A stretch of DNA of 64,000 nt from Ascarosepion bandense (GCA_037127315.1 JBBBDQ010000421.1:1920001-1984000), one strand, 5' to 3'; shown: positions 42,489 to 54,003, numbered from the stretch's first letter. Notes: generated from the sequence alone by a model not told the origin. Translations and numbers: made by a program.

Positions 42489-43357
42489 CCATCAGTTTGC
42501 TTGAGGACCCTAGATGACACGCCAGGATTTGTTGTTGGAGGACACAACTTGAACAACATAAGGTACGCAGACGATACAGTGCTGATCGCGGACACGGAAA
42601 GTAAACTACAAGACCTCATACAGAAGGTAGCGGTGGAGAGCGACAAAAAAGGACTACAAATAAACTTTAAGAAAACTGAGTGCATGGTCATCAGCAAAAG
42701 GTACAACCCAAAATGCCAAATAAATGTGGGAGATACCAGAATCAAGCAAGTACAAAATTTTAAATACCTAGGAAGTGTCCTAACTGAAGATGGAAAGTGC
42801 GACACGGAGATCCGAAGGCGAATTGGCATGTCAAAGGATGCGTTCCAGAAGCTGAGCAAAATACTAACACACAGGAAAATCTCACTGGAAACAAAGAAAA
42901 GAGTGCTGGACTGCTACGTGATGTCAGTTCTTCAATACGGCAGCGAATGCTGGACAATATCATCGAAAATGAGGACAAAACTGGAAGCAGCGGAAATGTG
43001 GTTGTACAGAAGGATGCTGCGGATATCGTGGACTGAGCATGCAAGCAACGATGAGGTGTTGGAAAGAATGGTAACAAAGAGGAAATTGATACTGAGCATC
43101 AGGAAGAGACAACTGAAGTTCCTGGGACACGCAATGAGGAAGGAGAGCCTGGAGAACCTGATACTGACTGGCCAGATAGAAGGAAAAAGAGACAGAGGAA
43201 GGCAGCGGATAACATATTTGCAGGGCCTGATCAGGTGGTTTACGGAACGGGGGTTGACAGGAGTAACGGGAACAAACATACTAGGAGCCACAAGGAGACG
43301 TGGAGAATCATGATCGCCTACGTCCTGAAAGGACAGGGCACATAGAAGAAGAAGAAG
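42489..43357 (+). CDS. LINE-C RT C-terminal half, open frame
   Basis: Open 42501-43313 (270 codons). Begins at MRTLDDTPGFVVGGHNLNNI, then RYADDTVLIADTE (catalytic YADD, about residues 22-25), QINFKKTECMVISKRY, VQNFKYLGSVLTEDGK, VLQYGSECWTISSKM, WLYRRMLRISWTEH, KLILSIRKRQLKFLGHAMRK, ENLILTGQIEGKRDRGRQR. A final frame change precedes IAYVLKGQGT and (GAA)n. It is a fragment and cannot make a full RT, but has no internal stop, implying a fairly recent insertion. Confidence 0.8.
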
Positions 43358-43366
43358 AATATCCTT

Positions 43367-43934
43367 AATATTACATCCAAATTGCTAAAAGCATACAAAA
43401 ACCATCAACAACTACAACACAAAACGTAACAACAACTAAAGGACTAAAATAAATTAAATAAAAAGAGATATATAATGTTAACTACTGACACATTAACATC
43501 TACTAATCAAAATAATACATCTTTTCGGTAGATGATAACAGTTATATTGAAATTACTCTAGAGGTTAATGTGTAGAAATATTTGTCGATATGAATGCGGT
43601 TACATGTAGCTGTTATATTAGAAGTATTTGTTAACTTATTATCATCATTTATTATTGATTACTTAATTACTTGTTTATTATTATTAATTTTACTTACATC
43701 GACGTGTGCATTCGTAATTTGTTAATTTGGTTATTATTTAGTTGTTTATTTTTGTTTTTTTGTTTATCATGTTATTGTTATCATTAATATTATTATTTTG
43801 CGGTGATTAGTTATCTTATTTGTTTAGCTTTAAAGTAATGGTCTTGTTTAAACGATGCTATATTATCTTCGTTGTATATTGTGTGTATAATTGCTTTTTT
43901 ACTGCTAATAATTTACAGGGTATTTCTTTAGTTT
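43367..43934. other. No feature recognised
   Basis: A+T-rich; could be 3' sequence of the minus-strand GIY-YIG element next to it. Confidence 0.4.
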
Positions 43935-44430
43935 TCGACTTTTAAGTAACGTAGTAAAAATTGTTTTTGTGTCTGCATTTTGAGATAAGTTTTGATAGTT
44001 TATCTAGTGTTTGTCTGCAGAGGTGATTGTAACTATTTTCTCTTCAGACACAGTTTACAGTTTTTGGATTTATTGTTGTAGGCTGGGGCTATTTTCTTTT
44101 ATTCCATTATATTTTTGGTCTGATTTGGGTTTTGTTTTGAATTTCACTTGTATGTTAAGAAAGAGTTGTGCTTTTTGAATATTTATTATTTTCAAATGGT
44201 TTTATGTGCGTAGTATCTCTGTTTCCAGAGTCCATCAGTTACTCCTATATATATTTTCTTTGTTATTTGCTGATTTTACAATGGCTTGATATATTGTTTT
44301 GCAGCAAATGACATTTAAGGGATATTTGCATTTTGATCTACAGTTGCATATTGGTTTGATTTGTACGAGTGATTTGTTGGGTAATTTTCTGTAGTGCTTT
44401 TTTTATTATTTGTATCCTGTTAGAGGTGTA
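43935..44430 (-). pseudogene. GIY-YIG domain retroelement remnant (PLE-3)
   Basis: Minus strand from 44430: LPNKSLVQIKPICNCRSKCK, YPLN, IYQAIVKSANNKENIYIGVT (the Y..YIG nuclease signature), DGLWKQRYYAHKT, ENNKYSKSTTLS, then VNCV..ENIVTITSAD and LISKCRHKNNFYY. The Cys-rich start, GIY-YIG core and SKCRH end match a GIY-YIG type found in Penelope-like and related animal retroelements. Several stops and frameshifts. RT not found. Confidence 0.5.
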
Positions 44431-45035
44431 ACAATAAAAATCAGCTACGGTTTCACAGAGATCATGACAGAAGTAATCAGTAATAAATGATGAATAAAAC
44501 GTTAACTAACAACATTAAAATAACAGCATTCGGATCTACAATTAGTTCTACTTACTAGCCTCTGGAATAATTTCAAATATAACTATTACCTATGCCTATT
44601 GCCTCCTCAATAAGCGTTATGATAATACAATAAAACATGATACCCATAATTCACCAATAAACAGCATATATAAATAGTCAATTCAATCCAGAATACACAT
44701 GAACTGAGTATTTCATTCAAACATGAAACAGATTGTCGTTGCTCGGTGTTGATTTCAGTGTCTACTTTTATATTTGCATACAATCTATCCCTGATATTGA
44801 ATACTGTTACCCCTAAATTAAGCGTATATTAAAATTATTTTTATCATACTAGATTTCAAATGTTTGAAGCCACCCTCAGAATTAGCATGGGATAAACTTG
44901 ACTGAAAAGTGAAACCTTTCTATCCCCAAAATGAAAAATGGCTCTAAGAGTCATTAAAAAAAGACTGGAATCAATTATCAATCTTATACTTTCAGAAACT
45001 TTTGCAACGAATGCCAAAAGTTTGTGCTACAGTAA
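44431..45035. other. No feature recognised
   Basis: A+T-rich DNA with no supported gene. Confidence 0.45.
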
Positions 45036-46240
45036 TCTATATATATAAAAGGCAATCTGAGTCTGTGTGTAACTGTTCCCTATGAACGCCTACATTTTTT
45101 AAGCTACGCCATTCAAACTTTCTAGGGACACATATCTACAGGGAAGCCAGGTCGACACATACTTTTTGAGTTTAAGTTCAGCAATTTTTACCTTTCGCAC
45201 TGTTTGGCCAACGGAGCCAATTGTTTACATTTGCTCCGTAAAACATCTAAGATCTAAGATGGTTGCTAGATTACGTCACAGAAATCAAATCACACGTGTC
45301 AAACGCGACTAAAAAAAAACAAACAAAAAAACATTAGACTTTATTTTTAAATTTTATTCCGACGTTTTAAAAATACATTTGGTTAACAAAAAATGTGAAA
45401 ATTTTCCCTAGTAATTATGAAACAAAAGAAATATTAAATAAAAATGTGTTTTTTCAAACAAAAACAAAATATGTAAAAAAAAAAAAGGGTAAATTTTCAT
45501 TTTAGGACCCAAAGGCTAATATCCCTTCAAATTTTTCCAAAATAGTCTTATTTCCGTGCAAATGTATATGCTGAACTCAAATCAGCAATTAGATATTGAA
45601 GAAACCGAGCCTTTTTGATGTTAACGACCAGGAAAAAATCGGACTTCTTCTCACTTTTTTTGTCAGCCATTACCGCTTAATGAGAATCATTCTCTGCTGA
45701 AAGATTTTAGGCGCAGGAAGAAAATTTGGGCCTATTTACTTCCTTTGCAGAAAAGTCCTTGCAGAAATTAGTACGCGATCTTTTTTTCGGTACTTAATTT
45801 CAGAAGGAAGTTATTGACATTGACATAAGTGAAAAAAATTAATTATTTATGTGTTTGCGTATATAAGCCTTCGGGTTCTAAAACGAAAATTTACCATGTC
45901 TACATTTTTAAATATTCTTCGAAAATTTCTGAAATTCATTTAGTCAACAAAAAAATAAATATTTCCTCCTGTAATTTTGAAACAAAAACAAACGCAATGT
46001 TGTTTACAATGTCACACAAAACATCAACTCACGTTTTCGCAAAGCAAAAGAAAATAGATTTTTTTAAATTAAATTTTTAACCATTTTTAAAAAACAATTT
46101 TTTATATAAATATGTTTTTATATAAGTGAGTTTTAAAGTGAGGCGGCAACTACAAGCGCTTGGAAATTGCAACACGCTGCATTAATAATCTAATTAAAAA
46201 TGTTCTGGGTTCCACGGGCAACGCCGGGCTATGATGCTAG
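45036..46240 (+). mobile_element. Helitron-like non-autonomous element, 1.2 kb
   Basis: 5' end TCTATATATATAAAAGGCAA directly after host A; 3' end CACGGGCAACGCCGGGCTAT then GATGCTAG before host T. The terminal CTAG, GC-rich 3' hairpin region, lack of terminal inverted repeats and A/T flanks fit Helitron rules. No Rep/helicase is encoded and the interior is A-rich. Confidence 0.7.
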
Positions 46241-46421
46241 TCAAGGCTAAGAAGATTATTTTGATGAGATCAAAATTTAATCATAAAATACTTTTCTTCT
46301 TGTCATGATAACATTTTTAATAAAAATCACATCTAACATTTTTAATCATGTATAATAATTTTCTTTTATTTAAAGTACAAAACAATAACTTTTAAAGTCA
46401 ATTTAAACAATCACCGGTAGA

Positions 46422-46475
<54 letters not shown>

Positions 46476-46660
46476 TTTCGATTGATATGTAATTATATGC
46501 AAGAATGAGAAACGTGGAATTCCTTAATATCCAGGTTCACAGGATCAAGCTACAAGTTGAAAATTGGGCTATATTTAAAAGTACATTTTGAATTGATTTA
46601 TTTGCAACCAGAGCTAATTTAATTTTCTTTTAGGGTATAAATCAATCTGGTCCACCAGAT
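46241..46660. other. No gene; (TA)n at 46423-46473
   Basis: Only the TA array is recognised. Confidence 0.55.
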
Positions 46661-46967
46661 TCAGTCTGTCAGTTAAGTGCCATACGTGATAAACGCTTGG
46701 GCGATCATGTCTCGAAAGAGACATGACTGACTGGGCAGAAGATTTTCCCGCAGTAGGTTGCCATTGCTTTTTGCGGTAGACTGGTTGCCGACCAAGGCTA
46801 AGAAACCCAATCTGTCCTGTTATTTAACCCATAACTGGGAGGAATAGACGGATTAATACCTTTCCTTAGGGCATTTGCGTGAATGCAGTGAATTCAGCTG
46901 GAATTCGAACTCGGCTCCACGATTTCTCGTTCCGAGCCGATATCCAATGCACCACAACGCACATCCG
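46661..46967 (-). mobile_element. tRNA-derived SINE, family S1 (copy 5)
   Basis: Minus-strand full unit: head (GTTGTGGTGCATTGGATATC; GAGTTCGAATTCCAGC), body and GGCACTTAACTGACAGACTG tail. Confidence 0.85.
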
Positions 46968-47519
46968 ATTACCTTTCTTAAACCCTTTTTTCTTTATAAG
47001 CAATATATTTCGTTTTGATTCTTCTAATTCAAAAGGTCCCGCATAAGTTTGAATCTGTCAATGCCTGTTTTTGGAAGATATTGTTAATACCAGAACGAAC
47101 TATTTGTTTACAAAAATTGACTTGGAACCGCTTTTCTTTCTGTTAAATCGACTGTATTCTACAGTCCTGCTTGGTGCTTCCTGGGAACCTGTTTTATTTC
47201 AAGGTGAGAACAGGTATCGGATTTATGAACCTCGCATTAGAACAGTGGTAAAGAGTGAATACGACATTCTCTACAAATTTTTATATATGGAACAACATTT
47301 TCTGTTAAATAAGTATTCATAAAAAGAAGATAACTTTGCTTTTATTGCTTCTTTATGGATAAATACTGTGAATTTAACCCATTTAACGAATATTTTACTC
47401 TTCAGTCATGAATATTTCTACGAACATATTGCGTACTTGCATAACCAAAACTTTCGTGGCTGAAATTAACAATTATGTTTCATATATAATATTATGCATC
47501 AATAGATTTTGTCCACAAT
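46968..47519. other. No gene recognised
   Basis: An 83-codon open frame at 47071-47322 has no family I know and is not supported as a gene. Confidence 0.4.
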
Positions 47520-47745
47520 TCGATATTAACCTTCTAAGGAATTGAGGTGTAGAGTTGATCAGCGGGTTACTTCCAACCGCCATGTAAAGAAGAACATGAC
47601 CTCACACCTGAATCCGGTTTTGTAAGCCGTCACTTAAAAGAGTTGGAAAGTCTTTCAGGCATAGGCGAGAATGTCAGAACCATATTTCGAACTCGGGATC
47701 CGGTCTACAACCTACACACTGGTCGAGAATAGGTGACAAAGTTTG
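47520..47745 (-). mobile_element. Possible degenerate SINE
   Basis: Minus strand has CCAGTGTGTAGGTTGTAGAC and CCCGAGTTCGAAATATGG in box A/box B order, then a GC-richer body. Only one copy is present in the window. Confidence 0.3.
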
Positions 47746-49019
47746 GAGTGAAATACAATGTAAATTTAAATACGAAACTTTTAAGACTGCCTACATATGG
47801 ATACTAAACAGCACAACAATATTTTTACAATCAAGAGAATACGTAAATTGTAAACTTACTAATTCATAGAAAGCGTTGGCGCGTTTTGTTCATATTTATA
47901 TAACCGAATTTCAGCGCAATGTATAAATATTACTTATTAATAAAACGTTATCTTCTAACAAATCTTATTTTTCAGGGTATTACAGAGATAATGTTACTTC
48001 AACTATAGAAACTCTAAGAGATGACAGGAACTTGTATAGAATGAAAATGAAATGGCTCTTACGTTAAAAACATATTCCCTGTCTTTAATAAGAGATAAAT
48101 ATTTTTGCTATATATTTTTATTTTATCAATGTGTCGCAAGTACTTCTTTCTACGTCTAGAACGAAGGTGACCCAGAAATATATAAGGTAGGTATTCTAAA
48201 TAAAATTTTATTTGGATTGTCCTATAGTCTCTTAAAAGGCACACTAGAAACTGGAGACCTTAATGCTGAATCGAAAAATTAATCTCCGATCATTATTAAC
48301 ATTTCATTGCAAAACGATTGAAAATATATTTGAGAAACTATACTATTTTTTTCCTAAAAGTTTTGACCGGTTCGTTCTTTGGCTTTTGTCAGGTAGAATT
48401 TCACCCGAATCTAAGCCTGTTATTGATTTAAATTAAATCCCAATAAGGAACGGTTACATATATTGAAAAAAAAAAAAAAAAAAATTAGCGTTTTCACACA
48501 CACATACGCACGCGCACGCACATACACGCACTCACGCACAAAGTAATAATTTTAAAATGAGACATTAAAATGTTCTAAAAACTAACAACAATGATGATAA
48601 GCTCAAACATTCACTGAATTGTAATAAAAGATGACAGCTAGAACGTTGTCATAAAACCTAACACTAAACATGATAGTCGCAGTCGTTTACTGAATAATTT
48701 TGTCCAAATTTCTGGGATGAGGAGTCATCATCATTTATATTATTTATACTAAGGCTATTCCGCCATCTTTGTTGTTATTTTCATAGTTGACTGTCGCTTG
48801 TTTTAGTGGGCCTTGCGGATCCGGATAATCGTCACACTAAATCCTGTATTTAATCTACAGGGTAGATTGTTCTCATTCCGCTTTTCGGGTTTTTATTTGG
48901 CGCTTCCCCGTCATTGCTCTTTCTGTTTTCACTGAGTTTAAGTCTGCTCTACTTGGCCTACGAATTGAACTGAAAGTTTCTGTGTCACTAACTTTCCGAA
49001 CCAACTCTTTAATCCACTA
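47746..49019. other. No gene; A-run and CA/CG-rich simple repeat at 48466-48540
   Basis: Nothing else recognised. Confidence 0.5.
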
Positions 49020-49487
49020 GGACTTCTGAGTCTAGAACTTGGAACCTTAACTTGACATTTCGACTTCGGTCTCTTTCTCAGCGACGTGACGTGACTTTCC
49101 TCTATCTTTACAAATCGTTTCGTGGCGACTGCTTTGATTAACATTTTTTCCCCTGGTGCCTCGTCCACGTAAATTTAAGCGTGCTACTAGATTGGCATCT
49201 AGGTTCCAACCTTTTACCGTTGAAATACTGAAATTCAACCGTAACTTCTATTCGAAGAGTTTCTTTTCTCGCACCTCCCGCCTGTGAAACAGCCTTCTGT
49301 TTACTAGTTTCCCTGACAGCTACAATCTCTAAAAATTTAAATGTGACCTCAGTTGTTATCTTCAAATCTTCTTGAATCCCATTGATCATTTATCTTTTCT
49401 TCAACACACCCTGTACCCAATAATTTCTCTCACCGTACCTCTCTGCCCACTAGTGGCGGTTCAGTCTTCCTTTGGGTGAAATAATTA
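49020..49487 (+). pseudogene. LINE-B copy 5, C-terminal fragment and 3' UTR
   Basis: Remnants of SDVT-LSSIFTN, FKRATRLASRFQPFTVEIL, FNRNFYSKSFFSRTSRL and SFPDSYNL, with stops, then the 3' UTR (GCCCACTAGTGGCGGTTCAG, GGGTGAAATAATTAAAT). The 5' end is uncertain. Confidence 0.8.
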
Positions 49488-50599
49488 AATAAAAAAATAC
49501 AAAGAAAAAATGAATAAAAATGTCATAAGCATAAAAAATTATTTTTATAAAAAAAGATTAGCGAGACGTAATCTTTGGTCAAATTATGAGAAAATCGATT
49601 GGTAATTATTTTACAGGTTTGTTACAACAACGTCTGCTTCATTTCTTTTTATCACACATGCGTTTCGTGATGTCTAATAAGCTTAAATTACACTCGTCTT
49701 GAATTTATTATAATATAAAGCATTGTCGAATATGCTTATTTCCATAGTGACTGTTAAAAACTAATAGCATTATAGATTTCTATTTCTACCTCGGATTAAA
49801 GTATCTGTGTGTTTACAACAAAGATCAAAGTGTCTCCCTTTATCCTCTCCTTGGGACAGGAACAGTGTATATTCCGAATTTAGGAATAGGGTAACATTTT
49901 AAATTTGGGAATAGGGTAGCATCTTGGTATTTTAGATAAAAAAAGAGTAAAGACAACTCTTAATGATGTCTTGTATCTATTTGAGACGGTATTTATATTA
50001 TGAACAAAGCGGTCATTCTAAAATGGTAAAAATCATTATTTTTTATTCTGATAAATATTTAGAATTGGGTCTAATGAATGCTAACCTACAAAAAATGTTT
50101 AATATTATTTCTCCTGTTTTTCTTTTCTTTTGTTTTTATTACGTGTAGACCAGTTACTGTAGTAAAGTCAATGAAACAAGTCTTTTCGTGTGCTTTCTGT
50201 TCGAAAGTCTTATAAGTTGACCTTGAGGGGAAAATATATCTGACTAAAACCATTAATGGATGACGCAGCGATAATTATGTTAGTGTGTTGTCACTGCTCT
50301 TCACCTAGGATGGAGCCGATTATGTGTCTAGTGAATGAGGAATGCATCCAGTAAACAGCAAATTGGCAAAGAGCCCAAAACAATTGGTGCTTTACAGTTA
50401 TTGGCTTTTTAAATAGCTTTTTATGTAACTCGTGAGATCACGGGTAGAATTTACTAAGCACCTTGATCAAACAGATATGTAACCATTTTCATTTATTTTG
50501 ATGATTCATTCAAGGTTTGATGACACAAAATTCGAAGGCAAATATATTTCTTTTTTTTTAATAATTTCACAACATCAAGACAATGAAACTTTCAAGCTG
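49488..50599. other. No feature recognised
   Basis: A+T-rich DNA with no supported gene. Confidence 0.5.
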
Positions 50600-50975
50600 T
50601 GTTAGAGAATATGAGAGAAAACATTATTAAGGAGAAGGAACAGTAAAAGATGAGGACTTAAGAAGACAAAAGATAACGATTGACGCTACAAAGTTGACTA
50701 GAAAGCAAGAAGCGGGAGGAGATTTCCAAAAGCGAAAAGTGCAAAAGAAGAAACTGTTAGCATAGAACCTATGGTTACATCTAGCGATTTCAACAGTAAA
50801 ATGATGAGACCTTACTGCCAGTTTAGTACTGTGCTTAAATTCATAAGCTCTATGTGCCATAAAGAAGGGTTCATCAGAACAATTGCAATGAAATATTTAT
50901 AGAAAAGAGAAGCTACGTTACGGCAGTGGGAAATGACCGAAGCCGACATGCCATATCAGGGCTAATAACATTTGC
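50600..50975 (-). pseudogene. LINE-B copy 6, decayed C-terminal fragment
   Basis: Minus strand: ANVISPDMACRLRSF, a FKHSTKLAVRSHHFTVEIA segment, FYANSFFFCTFRFWKSPPAS and IVIFCLLKSS. It lacks the terminal 3' UTR motif. Confidence 0.75.
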
Positions 50976-51479
50976 AATTATATTTTAACTGTGTTTATTG
51001 GAAATCTTATTAACTTTACTATTATAAGCTGTATTATTAACCAATAATCGAAACTTAATTTGAACGTTTCAATCTAATGAATGCTAATAAAAGATTAATG
51101 TATGCTAATTTGCATAAATTATTCCTCCTTGTTTTTATTTTGTTTTGTTTTTGTTTCTACTGGCAGACCAGTTAAATTTAGTACTTCCTTTCCGTAAGCA
51201 CTTGAATGACGTGATGACCCATATTATGGTCTCATATGTGGTTATAAAAATATTAAAGAGACATCGAGATCACAATTTACACAGAGTCAAAATATTTTAT
51301 TTTATTTTGTCGATCTTCAACAAGCATAATTTTTTTTTACAAACTGATGGAACTATTAGGTTACCCTGACATATTTGAGAAGAATATTAGAATACGCCCG
51401 GACATATACTGGCGGCATTTTCTCCAACAAAAGACCAGAGCTTATTCTTAGATTCAGACGATGCACATATCTGCACGCA

Positions 51480-51485
<6 letters not shown>
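50976..51485. other. No feature recognised
   Basis: A+T-rich DNA with no supported gene. Confidence 0.5.
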
Positions 51486-51523
<38 letters not shown>

Positions 51524-51697
51524 ATCGAGGCAGCAAATAATTTTCTAAACATATACTGTTAAATATTAGAGACAATGAATGTCTATTATGTTTAATCATG
51601 AGCCGTTCTAAACGTCGTATTTTGGCTTTAATTTCAGTTGAAAATAAAGACAAAAATTCTCCAACATTTGGATACTTTTTTATTAATTTGGTTCTAA

Positions 51698-51735
51698 GCT
51701 TTTGGCTCACATGAGCCATCTTCAGAGAGGTTATT
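51698..51735 (-). ncRNA. PLE-type hammerhead-like motif
   Basis: CTCTCTGAAGATGGCTCATG then TGAGCCAAAAGC: CTGAAGA box and stem II GGCTC/GAGCC are intact, but GAAA has become AAAA. Confidence 0.4.
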
Positions 51736-51805
51736 AAGACGGTAACGCAATAACATCCACCATCACCGACGATTTTATTTTGTGTTGATTTTATTGTCTT
51801 AATAA

Positions 51806-51843
51806 CCTCTCTGAAGATGGCTCATGTGAGCCAAAAACTTAGA
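51806..51843 (+). ncRNA. PLE-type hammerhead-like motif
   Basis: CTCTCTGAAGATGGCTCATG then TGAGCCAAAAAC: stem II intact, second box mutated. Confidence 0.4.
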
Positions 51844-52002
51844 ACCAAATTAATAAATAAATTAATAAAAAATTATCCAAATGTAGGAGAATTGTTGTCT
51901 TTATTTTCAACTGAAAATAAAGCCAAAATACGACGTTTAGAACGGCTCATGATTAAACATAATAGACATTCATTGTCTCTTATATTTAACAGGATATGTT
52001 TA

Positions 52003-52054
<52 letters not shown>

Positions 52055-52056
52055 TT

Positions 52057-52225
52057 TAGAACATGTACATAATTTCTTCTATATATGTCCTCTTCCCTAC
52101 AATCATATGGTTGTTTCAGTGTTTGGATTTAAACACCTCTTCGGGGGAATAAATCCAAACACCGAAACAACCATATGATTGTAGGGAAGAGGACATATAT
52201 AGAAGAAATTATGTACATGTTCTAA
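52057..52225. repeat. Palindrome of about 72-bp arms containing a hammerhead
   Basis: The left arm starts TTAGAACATGTACATAATTT and the right arm ends AAATTATGTACATGTTCTAA, with only one or two mismatches over about 72 bp and an unpaired centre of about 20 nt (AAACACCTCTTCGGGGGAAT). Confidence 0.95.
52095..52147 (-). ncRNA. Hammerhead family IV inside the palindrome, core mutated
   Basis: Minus strand: CCCC (stem I), CCGAAGA (CTGAAGA with U4 to C), GGTGTTT..AAACACT (stem II), GAAA, CAACC..TTGT (stem III), A, GGG (stem I). The fold is complete except for the one core change. Confidence 0.6.
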
Positions 52226-52556
52226 AACATAATTTATAATAAATATTCATTGCTCTATACATCATATATCGAGCACTGTTTTAAATTAATGTTTTGGACG
52301 GAAAAAAATTCTTTTTTCTCTCCTCATTCTATACTCACTCGGATATATATATATATATATATATATTATATACGTATGCGCATATGTGTAGGCATGAGAT
52401 ATTAAATTTAAACTTCATTAATTAACTCCTTCTTCCATTTATTCATCGTATGTTTTGCCTCTTATAAAGATTAGAATTTAAATTTGGTAAATCCGAAGCT
52501 TTTTCCTACCTACTACCTCTGACCCAATGGACAACTCACCTGCCTTCCACAACCAA

Positions 52557-52601
<45 letters not shown>

Positions 52602-52695
52602 TATTGATTTCCAGTCCGTAAACGGCGAGGATAATCCAACAAAGTCAACTTAATATAAAATATTAAGTGTTATATCTTTATAGTGAGCTCATGGT

Positions 52696-52738
<43 letters not shown>
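52226..52738. other. PLE tail then (TA)n arrays
   Basis: CATAATTTATAATAAATATT and ATCGAGCACTGTTTTAAATT (PLE tail, repeated at 53.35 kb), then TA arrays at 52343-52365, 52559-52599 and 52701-52737. Confidence 0.55.
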
Positions 52739-52742
<4 letters not shown>

Positions 52743-53425
52743 CATGTACACATAGAATATTTTAGTATTTAAGCACAATTTTTATATATTTTGTATCTAA
52801 TTTTGTATATTTAACCTTAATTTTGAATTTAGGAAATCACTTTTTTTTTTATAAAACTTGAAATTAGATCACAGTTTGTGGTGTGTAATAGGTAAAATTT
52901 GACGTAAGAGTGTTGTGAGTACTATAAAGGCTTATTGTCTTTTATAGTTGTACAAATAAACATAAAGGATAGGTACAATCCCATCCATCTCTACCCTTTA
53001 CACTTCCTTACTCCCACCTCTCTAATAAACCCAATAATAAAACCTAGCCACGCGGCCATAAAACCTATACCCTATCTTCTAATGCTAAATCTGTCTACAA
53101 AATTCCCGACACTATCATTAATCAACTATATTCCCTACTCACCCTACTTCTTTCAAAATTCTAACCGACAATTTACAAGACTTATTCCCTTATCGCTAAC
53201 CCCCATCAACATCCCACACACAACTCGCCAAATATAAGAAAAGAGACTTTCCATTCCTTTCCACACAATCTGATGAGACATTGTAATTTCAATGTCGAAT
53301 CAAAATGTACACTTTGTAGTGGATAAAAAAGATTTGTACATGTTCTAAAATATAATTCATAATAAATATTCACAGCTCTATATTATATGACGAACACTGT
53401 TTTAAATTAATGTTTTGGACGTTGT
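52739..53425 (+). mobile_element. PLE 3' region with family III hammerhead
   Basis: Segment B (52741-52945) and segment A (52946-53345) precede the tail GTACATGTTCTAAAATATAA and TTTAAATTAATGTTTTGGAC. Segment A also occurs at 61990-62405 in opposite orientation relative to segment B. The open frame at 52935-53237 is low-complexity and not supported as a gene. Confidence 0.6.
53266..53323 (+). ncRNA. Hammerhead ribozyme family III, mutated
   Basis: CTGATGA, stem II GACATTG/CAATGTC, then GAATC (expected GAAAC), AAAATGTACACTTTGT (stem III) and AGTGG. The second box and stem I are damaged. Confidence 0.55.
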
Positions 53426-53452
53426 AAAATTTTTTTCGTTCCTTATTTACTG

Positions 53453-53456
<4 letters not shown>

Positions 53457-53491
<35 letters not shown>
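53457..53491. repeat. (TA)n array
   Basis: TA run abutting the Helitron-like 3' end. Confidence 0.9.
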
Positions 53492-53492
<1 letters not shown>

Positions 53493-53999
53493 TACCAGTA
53501 TAGCCCGGCGTTTCTCGGGTGTAATGAAAGCTTTAAAACTAATCCATGGTCCTGAGCTCATACTCAGCCTAAAGAATATTTGTGTGAAGTTTGGTGAGAA
53601 TCAGATAAAAATTGTGGATTTGTATAAAGGACATACAGACAGATAAACAGACACACACACAAACATCTTGCCTTATATATATATATTATCGATTTTCTGC
53701 ACTATTGTAAGAACTGCAACCTTGAAACTTCTGAATATCATTTCTTATGTCTTTGACTATGAGTGTATCAAATTTGATTAAAAACGGACCACTCCTTCTA
53801 TAACCCGATTTTTTTCGATTATCGATATTTATCGGGGGTACCTTGACACAAAACCTAGCTAAGAACACTCGCAGACGCTTATAGTACAACTGTGTAAATT
53901 TTCAAGAAAATCAGTTCAGCTGTTTCGGAGTCTATAAGTAACGGATACACACACACAGGCACAGACACACATAGAGACAAAGTTCCATTTATAAATAAG

Positions 54000-54001
<2 letters not shown>
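53492..54001 (-). mobile_element. Helitron-like element, same family as 14.7 kb
   Basis: Minus strand: AACTTATTTATAAATGGAAC start, shared interior (ATAAATATCGATAATCG, GCGTCTGCGAGTGTTCTTAG) and a GAAACGCCGGGCTATACTGG end. It carries an extra segment of about 150 nt before its 3' end (ATAAGGCAAGATGTTTGTG onward) that is missing at 14.95 kb. Terminal CTAG has become GTAG. Confidence 0.6.

Positions 54002-54003
<2 letters not shown>

Larger units (their letters stand above)
42087..43366 (+). mobile_element. LINE-C copy 5 with 5' inversion and 9-bp TSD
   Basis: AATATCCTT occurs at 42087-42095 and 43358-43366 as a direct target-site duplication. Between them lie an inverted 5' segment (minus, 42096-42488) and a forward 3' segment (plus, 42489-43357) ending in (GAA)n. 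This is the standard product of twin priming during target-primed reverse transcription. Confidence 0.85.
51486..52052. mobile_element. Inverted pair of PLE terminal repeats bounded by (TA)n
   Basis: A minus copy (51546-51795) and a plus copy (about 51780-52006) of the same roughly 200-nt PLE end meet head-to-head, each running out into (TA)n (51486-51520 and 52007-52052). Both contain AAGATGGCTCATGTGAGCC and ACGACGTTTAGAACGGCTCA. The same sequence lies downstream of the PLE-1 GIY-YIG domain at 20.05-20.24 kb, which identifies it as PLE-derived. Confidence 0.75.

Noticed and set aside
47071..47322. 83-codon open frame as a host gene
   Set aside because: No recognised domain and no splice or promoter context; length is compatible with chance.
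52935..53237. 100-codon plus-strand open frame as a gene
   Set aside because: It falls in a repeated PLE 3' region that is inverted and frame-broken at 62 kb; composition is low-complexity.
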